A stretch of 64,000 bases of DNA from Bacteroidota bacterium (GCA_018267275.1 JAFDYV010000003.1:62001-126000), one strand, 5' to 3'. Numbered from the stretch's first letter, positions 34,575 through 41,743 are shown. Program-made: numbers and translations. Notes: generated from the sequence alone by a model not told the origin.

Positions 34575-35581
34575 CTATGCAAGTGCATTTTCATAAATCT
34601 TTTCATACTTGCTGCCCCTTTTCACAACAGCAAATACACGTTGGATGAGTTTGTTTCTGATTGCGTTCAACACGACATTTCATGCTTCCCTTCTTCAAGT
34701 TTCCGCAACCAGTAAGTCTTTAGTTCCCCTTTGTAACGAATGATGGACATCGCAGCCAAATGGAGAAGGCGTTTGCTGTTCTTGTTGGCAAAGTGTGAAA
34801 CCCTGGTCCTGCCCTTGACACTGGTTCCGGAACTGTGTTCAAATGGTACTACCCCCGAATAGCAAGCATATTTTTTTGGGTCATTGATGGTTTTAAACTC
34901 ATTGGTGGTCAGGATCATCTCGCACGCGATTACTTTCCCGATTCCATCTACGGATGTGATCAATTCAAACAGGTGATTTAGTGAGGGATCACTTTTTATG
35001 ACATCCGTAATCTGTTTTTCTACTTTTTTGATGTCGGCCTTTATCGCTTTAAGGCTCGCTTGGCAAGAACCCTTAATGGCGTTGAACACCTCTTTTGAAT
35101 CGAATTTTTTTGATTCCTGTACGGGCTTATTGAGCTGGGCCACCATGATCAACAACCTTTCGCGTACACTGGTAAGCCGTTTTAGCTGTTGGACGACAAC
35201 CCTAGGGGCTGACCACATCCTCGCCCTGTCTTGGTTGCGGAATGCAAAAAAGGCAATCCTCTGAGAGTCTATTTTATCTGATTTCCCCCGTTGGAGCCCC
35301 GAGGATCTTTTGATTTGGATAGCCTTCTCCACCCAGATATTCGCTCCCGTAGAATGGAGCATGGATGTAACATGGTTATTGTAAAGGCCTGTTTGTTCCA
35401 GGCAGAACAGTGCACCGGGTATTGAAAACCCATTGAGGCTCCGTAAATCTTTTAACACCGCTTTGATAGCCTTCGGAGAATTCTCAACTCGGAAATCCCG
35501 TACCTCTTTACCCTCAGTCACGACTGAAAAATCAAGTGTATCCTTTGATACATCAATGCCTACAAAAAACTTAAATTGCAT
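34575..35581 (-). pseudogene. IS110-family transposase with a C-terminal frameshift
   Basis: The uninterrupted frame (34667-35581) encodes 304 residues. The N-terminal RuvC-like DEDD domain has FVGIDVSKDTLDFSV, CLEQTGLYNNHV and KSDKIDSQRIAFFAF. A helical middle follows, then the Tnp domain with SVDGIGKVIACEMILTTNEF, YSGVVPFEHSSGTS (candidate catalytic serine) and ANKNSKRLLHLAAMS. It stops after HEMSC. In another frame the next codons read VLNAIRNKLIQRVFAVVKRG and on to ENALA, ending at 34575. That is the normal end of IS110 transposases. A single missing base at about 34674 accounts for the break. A sequencing error or programmed frameshift is possible; no slippery site is evident. Confidence 0.85.
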
Positions 35582-35583
35582 TT

Positions 35584-35615
35584 GTTAAATGGGTTTGGTT
35601 GAAGCTTTATTTAAC
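35584..35615 (-). repeat. Stem just before the transposase start
   Basis: GTTAAAT (35584-35590) and ATTTAAC (35609-35615) are perfect 7-nt inverted arms with an 18-nt loop, lying between the noncoding RNA hairpins and the transposase ATG. It could be the 3' end of the RNA or a translational control hairpin. Confidence 0.45.
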
Positions 35616-35623
35616 AGTTAACA

Positions 35624-35765
35624 TTTTGGACATAACTCAATTCCTTGATAGTGGGCCGCGAACCCAAATTTCTATTTGAGGCCTGTCCAAAAACTGACAG
35701 AGGATTGAATCGCTCCATAGGCCTGCAAGCCTGGGATAGCGCCTAAGTCGCCTCTGTCAGTGTTA
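35624..35765 (-). ncRNA. Candidate IS110 bridge RNA (target and donor loops)
   Basis: On the minus strand two hairpins stand side by side. The first (35693-35761) is closed by ACTGACAGAGG / CCTCTGTCAGT, 11 bp. The second (35624-35692) is closed by TTTTGGACA / TGTCCAAAA, 9 bp. Each has an internal loop and a short tip stem, the layout of a target-binding loop followed by a donor-binding loop. The first loop's 5' side has GCGCTATCCC, identical to the genomic left flank (35813-35822). Its 3' side has CCTATG, the complement of CATAGG in the right flank. Donor-loop matches to the element ends are weaker (about 6 of 8-9 bases). The RNA is predicted, not shown; its ends are uncertain and a 5' extension toward 35812 is likely. 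Confidence 0.65.
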
Positions 35766-35820
35766 ACCTTACCTACAAATTCGACTGCAGGAAATTCAAA
35801 TGCAAGTCTAAAGGGATAGC

Positions 35821-35861
35821 GCGGTGCCCTGTCCCGCGCCTCGCGGGATTGGGCAGGCCGC
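35821..35861. repeat. GC-rich REP-like palindrome next to the IS110 element
   Basis: Nested complementary arms occur: TCCCGCG (35832-35838) with CGCGGGA (35842-35848), GCCC (35826-35829) with GGGC (35851-35854), and GCGG (35821-35824) with CCGC (35858-35861). It lies 24 nt past the stop of the small lipoprotein gene and may also act as its transcript end. Position and form fit a REP-like unit that served as the IS110 landing site. Confidence 0.65.
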
Positions 35862-35884
35862 CAAATTATTTCAACGATGGGAAA

Positions 35885-36046
35885 TTAGAACTTCATCTTC
35901 GGGTGGTTCTTTTGCCCGTACTGGATTTTGTTATAGTAGTCTTGTTTCTTTTTGCCGATTGGCGTTTCGTAATAAGGACGCACGGCAGGCGAACACGAGG
36001 TGAAAATGATTAAAGCAACCACAAATAGTACAACACCTTTTTTCAT
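35885..36046 (-). CDS. Small lipoprotein
   Basis: The 53-residue product has a lipoprotein signal (MKKGVVLFVVALIIFTSC) and a short mature part, SPAVRPYYETPIGKKKQDYY, followed by a basic tail. The frame is open to 36178, but only the ATG at 36046 gives the signal peptide. It is divergent from thiL. Tiny lipoproteins of this kind are common in Bacteroidota; function unknown. The REP-like palindrome follows its stop. Confidence 0.7.
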   Translation of the reverse strand: MKKGVVLFVVALIIFTSCSPAVRPYYETPIGKKKQDYYNKIQYGQKNHPKMKF

Positions 36047-36115
36047 AATTTTTTCTTTCGTTGAATCTAAATACAGGCATTGGCCAATGATTAGCATGGT
36101 GTGGCCTGCAAATCG

Positions 36116-36123
36116 TACTTTTG
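36116..36123 (+). promoter_or_regulatory. thiL -7 promoter element
   Basis: TACTTTTG is an exact TAnnTTTG match 42 nt before the thiL ATG at 36166, in the short divergent gap. Confidence 0.5.
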
Positions 36124-36165
36124 CCAGTCGAACGACAACAATACCCGACCAACCGACATTACCCC

Positions 36166-37194
36166 ATGAATGAAACACGCACGGAACTAGCCAGCCTCGG
36201 AGAATTTGGCCTCATCAACCGCATACAAAAGCAATTTTCTGCGCAAAACCTTACCTCTGTAATAGGCATAGGCGATGATGCAGCCGTAATTGATGCAGGC
36301 GCTGATGCATTGCTGGTAACCACTGACATGCTGCTGGAAGGACCGCACTTCGATTTGAGTTATGTGCCGCTGAAGCACTTGGGCTACAAAGCGGTGGCGG
36401 TGAATGTGAGCGACATTGCCGCGATGAATGCCAAGCCCGAGCAGATCACGATTGGGTTGGCCATCAGCAATCGGTTTTCGGTAGAGGCGATTGACGAACT
36501 TTACAGTGGTATAAAAGCTGCGTGCGATGATTATGGTGTGGACTTAGTGGGTGGCGACACGACTTCTTCGGCTGCGGGCTTGGTGATTTCCATTACTGCA
36601 ATCGGCCGTGCGCCAAAAGACAAAGTGGTGCTGCGCAGCACAGCCAAAGCGAACGACATTATTTGTGTGACGGGCGATTTGGGTTCGGCATACTTGGGCT
36701 TGCAAGTGTTGGAGCGCGAGAAGCAAGTGTTTTTGACCAACCCCGAAATGCAACCTGACCTGGAAAAATATGAATATATGGTAGGGCGACAATTAAAACC
36801 TTCGGCCCGCATGGACGTGGTACACGAGTTGGCGGAAAAAAATATTGTGCCTACTTCTATGATTGATGTATCGGACGGGTTGGCCTCGGAGCTTTTTCAC
36901 ATCAGTCGTGCATCGGGTGTGGGCATTAAAATTTTTGAAGACAAGGTGCCGATTGATAGCATGGCATTTGAGACGGCCATTGAATTTAAGTTGGACCCCA
37001 TCACCTGCGCGCTGAACGGTGGCGAAGATTATGAATTGCTCTTTACCATCAAGCCCAGCGATTTTGAAAAACTTAAAAACCACCCCGACATTCACTTCAT
37101 CGGCCACACGCATAATGATGCTAACCAAAATGTGATGGTGACCAAGCAAGAAACCATTGTTCCGCTGAAAGCGCAGGGGTGGAGGCATTTTTAG
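36166..37194 (+). CDS. thiL: Thiamine-monophosphate kinase
   Basis: The 342-residue protein has the ThiL/PurM-like fold marks: ELASLGEFGLINRIQKQF, SVIGIGDDAAVID, TTDMLLEGPHFDLSYVPLKH, GYKAVAVNVSDIAAMNAKPE, DLVGGDTTSS and NGGEDYELLFTI. It phosphorylates thiamine monophosphate to the diphosphate cofactor. The ATG at 36166 fits family N termini; the 15 codons upstream include the promoter. It is followed 11 nt later by a small lipoprotein gene. No other thi gene is near. Confidence 0.96.
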   Translation: MNETRTELASLGEFGLINRIQKQFSAQNLTSVIGIGDDAAVIDAGADALLVTTDMLLEGPHFDLSYVPLKHLGYKAVAVNVSDIAAMNAKPEQITIGLAISNRFSVEAIDELYSGIKAACDDYGVDLVGGDTTSSAAGLVISITAIGRAPKDKVVLRSTAKANDIICVTGDLGSAYLGLQVLEREKQVFLTNPEMQPDLEKYEYMVGRQLKPSARMDVVHELAEKNIVPTSMIDVSDGLASELFHISRASGVGIKIFEDKVPIDSMAFETAIEFKLDPITCALNGGEDYELLFTIKPSDFEKLKNHPDIHFIGHTHNDANQNVMVTKQETIVPLKAQGWRHF

Positions 37195-37205
37195 GAAGCT
37201 AAACT

Positions 37206-37793
37206 ATGAGAATCAGAATATTATTTACCTTACTCGTTGCTACTGCTTCTTCGTGTGGAATATTGGGCGTGTACCAAAATGACGTTGATTTAGACCCCGA
37301 AGCTCAGGCTAGATTGATTGCTGAGTTCGAAAACAAGCCGATTGCAAAGAAAATGGATTCCCTAATTAATAGAATCGATGCTTCGCCAACCTCTATCCCC
37401 AATGACATCAATGAAACAACTTTAGTCATCGAAACTTACCAGTACCATGATTTTCTTAGACTTTGGGAAAACAAGTTCTACACGCCAAAAGACGATAAAA
37501 AACAAAAGCGACTTTTTATAAAATACGAGAGGAAAAAAAATACTCTGGTAAAGAATCCGAAGTACAAAATCGTCTATTTGGATAAGGGTTCGTACGATTC
37601 ATTAGACATAAGCAAATTTAGATACGTACTGAAAACTACTAATCGACTGCAATACGAGCCCAGTAAGATTACAGTATCAAATGATGGGTTCGTTTCTCCC
37701 ATCTTTGCGCTGCAGATTTTCTTTATCTACGACAGAAAAACAGGTGAAGTCTATAAAGAGATTGTCAATCTTTCAGCATTAAGCAAGAACTGA
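37206..37793 (+). CDS. Putative lipoprotein, unknown function
   Basis: The 195-residue protein begins MRIRILFTLLVATASSCGIL; the SSC cysteine after a hydrophobic stretch suggests a lipoprotein. The mature part is charged and Lys/Asp-rich, with KFYTPKDDKKQKRLFIKYER. It closes with PIFALQIFFIYDRKTGEVYK, which looks like a folded beta-hairpin end. No known family was recognised. It is probably co-transcribed with thiL and is convergent with the next gene 7 nt away. Confidence 0.65.
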   Translation: MRIRILFTLLVATASSCGILGVYQNDVDLDPEAQARLIAEFENKPIAKKMDSLINRIDASPTSIPNDINETTLVIETYQYHDFLRLWENKFYTPKDDKKQKRLFIKYERKKNTLVKNPKYKIVYLDKGSYDSLDISKFRYVLKTTNRLQYEPSKITVSNDGFVSPIFALQIFFIYDRKTGEVYKEIVNLSALSKN

Positions 37794-37800
37794 ATCAACT

Positions 37801-38166
37801 TCAATCCTCCGGATACGGAATAAAAACGAAATTGGTAAACTCTTTATCCACCACAAACAGGCAGCAAAATTCATCGGGGTCTTTGTAGGTGCTTTTAAAA
37901 TCTTCGGTGCGGTCTTCTGCCACCAACTCGCGCTGTTGAAATTCGTTGAGAAAGGAGGCAAAGTAATTCCAGTCGAGCCCGAGTGAAAGTTTATCGACCA
38001 ACAATTGCCCAATGGGAATCACTTCTTTTGAAATGGCGAAAATAGGATAATCAAAACCTGCCTTGCGGATTTGGTATGAGGCTTCTTTTAGCGTGTCGGC
38101 CACTTTGATGAAATCGGCACTGATGGTGCCTAAGTATTTTCCGTTTAGTTCGGGGTCGTTTACCAT
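37801..38166 (-). CDS. Conserved Bacteroidota hypothetical protein
   Basis: The 121-residue soluble protein has GTISADFIKVADTLKEASYQ and FAISKEVIPIGQLLVDK, a pattern I recall from uncharacterised Bacteroidota proteins. It ends with CCLFVVDKEFTNFVFIPYPE, and has no signal peptide. A -7-like CAACTTTG (7 of 8) lies 4 nt before the ATG, the same close spacing as at tilS and lpxH. Function unknown. Confidence 0.75.
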   Translation of the reverse strand: MVNDPELNGKYLGTISADFIKVADTLKEASYQIRKAGFDYPIFAISKEVIPIGQLLVDKLSLGLDWNYFASFLNEFQQRELVAEDRTEDFKSTYKDPDEFCCLFVVDKEFTNFVFIPYPED

Positions 38167-38216
38167 GGGGCAAAGTTGATGATATTGTAAATGAAAATCA
38201 ATCGAAGGCGATTACT

Positions 38217-38296
38217 CACCCCAATTCGCTGGCGCGAAGTTACCCCTCTCTTCCGCGAAGAGAGGGGTGCGCTAACCAAGTTGGCGCGGGGTAGGT
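38217..38296. repeat. REP-like palindromic repeat, copy 1
   Basis: About 80 nt beginning CACCCCAATTCGCTGGCGCG and ending near TTGGCGCGGGGT. Inside is a perfect 12-bp hairpin, ACCCCTCTCTTC / GAAGAGAGGGGT, with a CGC loop. A second, degenerate copy begins 169 nt downstream. Confidence 0.8.
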
Positions 38297-38385
38297 CAAC
38301 ACCCAGCGTTAAAATCGCGCAGAACGTCTTCAGTTCTGAGGAAAGAATTGCACAAACCTTTGATGAACTAACACCCTCACTAATG
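38297..38385 (-). pseudogene. Remnant duplicate of the acpH 3' end
   Basis: Read on the minus strand, the stretch between the two repeats encodes SSELKTFCAILTLGVDLPRA in a frame that lines up with the acpH C terminus PELKKFCEDWIAGERLTPR. About a third of positions are identical (ELK, FC, L, PR). Together with the repeated palindrome, this suggests a tandem duplication of acpH-end plus repeat, of which the outer copy decayed. It is not expected to be functional. Confidence 0.5.
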
Positions 38386-38465
38386 CACCCCAATTCGCTG
38401 GCGCGAATTTACCCCTCGCTCCCACGAAGAGAGGGCTGCGCTAACGAAGTTGGCGCGGGGTGAGT
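38386..38465. repeat. REP-like palindromic repeat, copy 2, overlapping the acpH stop
   Basis: This copy shares CACCCCAATTCGCTGGCGCG and TTGGCGCGGGGT with copy 1, but its inner hairpin carries mismatches. On the minus strand its last 25 nt encode the acpH C terminus LTPRQLR and the stop codon. Confidence 0.8.
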
Positions 38466-39052
38466 CGCTCCCCAGCAATCCAATCCTCGCAAAATTTCTT
38501 CAACTCTGGAAAGAACGCCTCGAACTCATTTTTGAATTCGGCATAATGCAATCGCAAATCTTCGGCAGCTTCTTCCATGTGCGAGATGTGGCTGGTGCGC
38601 CTGGATAGTCCGGTGAGTGCTCGGTTGATTCCTTCGATGCTCGCGTAGTTGAGCAGCCAGTTGCCTTTCATCATGTACGGCATCATGTTCCTTACTTGTT
38701 GCGGAATGATGGCCTCGTTTTCCTCAATCAATCGATAGGCAGCTTGCGCATAGTCGGCCAACGGTTGAGTATGATAGTTGCTCCAAAGGCTTGCCAAAAA
38801 ATGATCATAGTATACATCAACGATCACAGGCGCATAGTGCCGATATTTTGGACGAAGTCGATCTTTGCTTTTTTTCACGATGGGATGTTTATCCGTGTAT
38901 TCATCAATCGCGCGGTGCAGTTCAATCCCCTCGGCAATGGCCGCTCCAAATTGTGCCACCAAATCGCGCCCACGCACAAAGTCCCCAATAAAATTACCTA
39001 CCATGCGCAGGGGCTGGTCGGCAGACAAATACAGATGGGCCAAAAAATTCAT
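38441..39052 (-). CDS. acpH: Acyl carrier protein phosphodiesterase (DUF479)
   Basis: The 203-residue protein starts MNFLAHLYLSADQPLRMVGN and continues FIGDFVRGRD, ELHRAIDEYTDKHPIV, RHYAPVIVDVYYDHFLASLW and MMPYMMKGNWLLNYASIEG. These are AcpH marks, with His and Asp residues forming an HD-like metal centre. AcpH removes the 4'-phosphopantetheine from ACP. The final residues and the stop codon lie inside a palindromic repeat, so the native C terminus may have been replaced. The ATG at 39052 is chosen over 39115 because family N termini read MNFLAH. It is divergent from the TerB-like gene. Confidence 0.9.
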   Translation of the reverse strand: MNFLAHLYLSADQPLRMVGNFIGDFVRGRDLVAQFGAAIAEGIELHRAIDEYTDKHPIVKKSKDRLRPKYRHYAPVIVDVYYDHFLASLWSNYHTQPLADYAQAAYRLIEENEAIIPQQVRNMMPYMMKGNWLLNYASIEGINRALTGLSRRTSHISHMEEAAEDLRLHYAEFKNEFEAFFPELKKFCEDWIAGERLTPRQLR

Positions 39053-39138
39053 CGTTGATTGTGTATGTAAGGTAATTGAAAACAAACTATTTTTATTACC
39101 CGATAAATTATTCACTTTTGGCCTAAACCTAGAAGCCT

Positions 39139-39534
39139 ATGGCACTGTTGCAACAACTGAAACTACTGGTGAACCTCGCACGCATCGATGGCGACATGGC
39201 CGAAAGGGAAAAGAGCTACATCCTGAACATCGGCAAGGCCAATGGCTTTCCGGAATCGTCCGTCAGCACACTTTTTTACAGCACGCATGAGATCATCATT
39301 CCGGAAAATCTGTCTGCTGAACAAAAGTTTGACTACATCTTTAGCCTTGTTCAACTGATGAAAATTGACGAGCGATTATATCAAGAAGAAATCAAGTTTT
39401 GTTCGAAAATTGCCGCGCGGTTGGGCTACAGCCAAGAGGTGATGTTTGAGTTATTGACGCACGTAAAAAGCACTACCGACCATGAAGAGCAACGCGTGCT
39501 ACGCGGCTTGGTCGATAAGTACTTGAAGAAATAG
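39139..39534 (+). CDS. TerB-like protein, copy 2
   Basis: The 131-residue protein begins MALLQQLKLLVNLARIDGDM and is a paralogue of the 4968-5360 product: LAxxDxxxAEKE, IxKANG, LSxEQKFDYIFSLVQLMKID, EEIKFCSKIAARLGY. The acidic D-G-D turn is kept. The two copies are well diverged, so the duplication is old. It is followed 19 nt later by an acyltransferase gene and may form an operon with it. Function unknown; no ter cluster is present. Confidence 0.75.
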   Translation: MALLQQLKLLVNLARIDGDMAEREKSYILNIGKANGFPESSVSTLFYSTHEIIIPENLSAEQKFDYIFSLVQLMKIDERLYQEEIKFCSKIAARLGYSQEVMFELLTHVKSTTDHEEQRVLRGLVDKYLKK

Positions 39535-39553
39535 TTACCGGCAACCTGTCTAT

Positions 39554-40444
39554 ATGCGGCTTTTGAATCACCTTCTCTACTATGGGATTATTATACCCAT
39601 TTCTCTACTCCCGTTTCGTGCGTTGTATGTTTTGTCAGATGGTTTATATCTGATTCTGTTCAAAGGTATCGGTTACCGTAAACAGGTGGTGCAACAAAAC
39701 CTTCGCAATTCTTTTCCAGACAAATCCACCGAAGAAATTAACGAACTCACTCGTCTTTTTTACGGGCATTTCTGCGATTTGATTTTGGAAAGTTTGAAAG
39801 TATTTACCATTTCGCAAAAGCAAGCCAATGAACGCATGTTGTTCAAAAACCCAGAGGTGATCAACAAATATGCTTCGGAAAATAGAAATGTGATGTTGGC
39901 AGGGGGACACATGAACAATTGGGAATTGTTTGCGGTAGCTGTAGCCGGATTAATCGAGCACAAGGCAGTGGCACTTTACAAACCACTTACTAGTCAATAT
40001 TTCGACCAGCGCATGCGCGAAAGTCGCGGCAAATTTGGGTTACAAATGGTATCTACAAAAAATGCAAAGGAATATTTTGAAACTCCATCAACCCAGCCAA
40101 CTGCCACGATTTTTGGAGTAGATCAATCTCCGCCCAATCCCTCTAAGTGCTATTGGACAACCTTTTTGAACCAAGACACAGGGGTGCTTTTTGGATGTGA
40201 GAAATTTGCAAAAGAATATAACCATGCCGTAGTGTACGGGCGCATCAACAAAGAAAAACGCGGCTATTATAGCTTTGAGTTTATTGACATCAGCGCTACA
40301 ACGCAGCAAAGTGCACATGGCGAAATAATGGAAGCCGTTACCCGTTTGCTGGAAAAAGACATCATGCGGGCACCGCAATACTGGTTGTGGACACACAAAC
40401 GCTGGAAACACAAACGCCCTGCTGAACAAGCGGCATTTGCATAA
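39554..40444 (+). CDS. Lipid A biosynthesis acyltransferase (LpxL/HtrB family)
   Basis: The 296-residue protein has an N-terminal membrane helix (LLYYGIIIPISLLPFRALYV), then YRKQVVQQNLRNSFPDKSTE. The acyltransferase motif HMNNWE (HxxxxE) lies within MLAGGHMNNWELF, followed by GVDQSPPNPSKCYWTTFLNQ and the closing PQYWLWTHKRWKHKRP. Such enzymes add secondary acyl chains to lipid A at the inner membrane. It lies 19 nt after the TerB-like gene. It is one of several envelope-lipid genes in the window (lpxH, OstA-like). The length and motif order are normal. Confidence 0.92.
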   Translation: MRLLNHLLYYGIIIPISLLPFRALYVLSDGLYLILFKGIGYRKQVVQQNLRNSFPDKSTEEINELTRLFYGHFCDLILESLKVFTISQKQANERMLFKNPEVINKYASENRNVMLAGGHMNNWELFAVAVAGLIEHKAVALYKPLTSQYFDQRMRESRGKFGLQMVSTKNAKEYFETPSTQPTATIFGVDQSPPNPSKCYWTTFLNQDTGVLFGCEKFAKEYNHAVVYGRINKEKRGYYSFEFIDISATTQQSAHGEIMEAVTRLLEKDIMRAPQYWLWTHKRWKHKRPAEQAAFA

Positions 40445-40478
40445 TTCTACAGGGCGCTTGGCTATCTTATGTTAGCTG

Positions 40479-40943
40479 CTATCCTTTTTCGATACCTCCC
40501 ACTTCGTCAGTGTGGATGTAATTGATGAGTACAAACGTGACGAGGAGTCCGGAAAAAACACCTTCCAAAGCCACGATAAACGCAGCCATGTACGGATTTA
40601 AGTAGTGACCCATTGGCTCGGTATCAATGATATGTTGCATCATATTACTGTCTACCTTCATCCAAATGAACAAAAACAGAGCAAACAGAACAGACCCGAT
40701 CGCTGCAGTGGCTACTCCTGTGGCCAAAGCAACAAAGTAGTTCAAGTGTTTTCCGTGGGTTTCCTTGAATTTTCGAAGCGCGAAAAACACACCAGCTACC
40801 AATATCAAGAGGTTGAGTAGACGCAGTTCAACGTGATCGCTCAGTCCGATCAACTTCATCAATAAGAAATAAGCAATCAGGCCCCCGGCAATGCGCAAGC
40901 CATAGCTTTCTGGAATACGATTGGGATTGTTCAATATGCTCAT
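40479..40943 (-). CDS. DUF4199 membrane protein
   Basis: The 154-residue protein has four hydrophobic helices: GLRIAGGLIAYFLLMKLIGL, LLNLLILVAGVFFAL, LATGVATAAIGSVLFALFLF and MAAFIVALEGVFSGLLVTFV. A short acidic tail (HTDEVGGIEKG) follows. This matches DUF4199, a Bacteroidota-enriched family of unknown function. The ATG at 40943 (MSILNN) is preferred to 40973. It is convergent with the acyltransferase gene and divergent from the SRPBCC gene. Confidence 0.8.
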   Translation of the reverse strand: MSILNNPNRIPESYGLRIAGGLIAYFLLMKLIGLSDHVELRLLNLLILVAGVFFALRKFKETHGKHLNYFVALATGVATAAIGSVLFALFLFIWMKVDSNMMQHIIDTEPMGHYLNPYMAAFIVALEGVFSGLLVTFVLINYIHTDEVGGIEKG

Positions 40944-41046
40944 AGGTTTACATTTAGTGTGACGAATATTCAAATTTTAGAAGAGCTGCGCAACGTTTTT
41001 CATTGTGAGAAATTCTCGTAAATTAGCCATCCCAAAATCAAACCTT

Positions 41047-41625
41047 ATGAAAATCCTTAAAATCATCGGAATTGTAGTTGGCGCAATTGTAATAATATTG
41101 GCCGGATTAATTTTGATGCAGCCAGCGAAAGGGCACGTTGAAAAATCGATAGTGATCAATGCCCCCGCATCCGCCATCTTCCCACACCTCAATAACCTAG
41201 AGAAATTTGTTGCGTGGTCGCCTTGGAGTAAGATGGATCCTGCTGCGAAGAACACCTACGAAGGCGCTGCTGCCGGTGTGGGCGCTAAAATGCGTTGGGA
41301 TGGGCCCGAAACTGGAAAAGGCACCCAATGGATATCTGAAAGCGTGGAAAACGAAAGAGTAAAGACAGGCCTGAAGTTTGAAGGCATGGATGGCGAGTCC
41401 ACAGCAGAATTTGTTTTAACACCCGAAGGGAATGGAACAAAAGTAACATGGACATATGACGGAGATAATGCCGGGTTTATGGGCAAGGCTATTTGGTTGA
41501 TGATGGGTTCGATGCTAGAAGGTCAATATCAAGATGGCTTGAACGATTTGAAAAAATTGGTAGAAAGTCAACCCGTTGAGGCACCCGCTTCTACTACCCC
41601 GGCCGATTCGACAACACTGAAGTAG
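41047..41625 (+). CDS. SRPBCC-family (polyketide cyclase-like) protein, membrane-anchored
   Basis: The 192-residue protein has an N-terminal helix (IIGIVVGAIVIILAGLILM) and a START/SRPBCC domain: VEKSIVINAPASAIFPHLNN, FVAWSPWSKMDPAAKNTYEG, GTQWISESVENERVKTGLKF and TKVTWTYDGDNAGFM. The hydrophobic-cavity fold binds a small ligand; the ligand is unknown. The tail is Pro/Thr-rich (ASTTPADSTT). The ATG at 41047 is chosen so that the helix is at the N terminus. It is monocistronic, followed by a palindromic repeat. Confidence 0.85.
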   Translation: MKILKIIGIVVGAIVIILAGLILMQPAKGHVEKSIVINAPASAIFPHLNNLEKFVAWSPWSKMDPAAKNTYEGAAAGVGAKMRWDGPETGKGTQWISESVENERVKTGLKFEGMDGESTAEFVLTPEGNGTKVTWTYDGDNAGFMGKAIWLMMGSMLEGQYQDGLNDLKKLVESQPVEAPASTTPADSTTLK

Positions 41626-41660
41626 AAATTCATTCCACTAAAAAGAAAAAAATGTCACGT

Positions 41661-41717
41661 TGAGCTTGGCGAAACGTAAAACATTCAAATCAATGTCAGC
41701 TGGCTTCGCCAAGCTCA
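41661..41717. repeat. Inverted repeat of a dispersed Bacteroidota type
   Basis: TGAGCTTGGCGAA (41661-41673) and TTCGCCAAGCTCA (41705-41717) are perfect 13-nt arms with a 31-nt spacer. Repeats with a core like TTGAGCTTGNCGAA are familiar from many Bacteroidota chromosomes. It lies between the convergent SRPBCC and GtrA genes and may also end their transcripts. Confidence 0.75.
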
Positions 41718-41743
41718 GCCTAACACAATGAATTTCGATATGA

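Larger units (their letters stand above)
34571..35812 (-). mobile_element. IS110-family insertion sequence (about 1.24 kb)
   Basis: The element consists of a frameshifted DEDD transposase and about 230 nt of structured noncoding DNA on its 5' side. There are no terminal inverted repeats, as expected for IS110. Ends are estimated. The left flank after 35813 matches a guide-like stretch in the noncoding RNA. The right flank starts within CCTATG (34574-34579), beside the transposase stop. CTT (minus strand) is shared by both junctions and may contain the recombination core. A short direct repeat, ATGCAAG (34577-34583 and 35800-35806), is an alternative pair of boundaries. The insertion abuts a GC-rich palindrome at 35821-35861, a typical IS110 target context. 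Confidence 0.7.

Noticed and set aside
34577..35806. 7-nt direct repeat ATGCAAG as a target-site duplication of the IS110 element
   Set aside because: IS110 elements do not normally make such duplications and the guide match points to slightly different ends; kept only as an alternative boundary.
38191..38463. 90-codon plus-strand ORF across the two palindromic repeats
   Set aside because: It is made almost entirely of repeat sequence and has no start context or family match.
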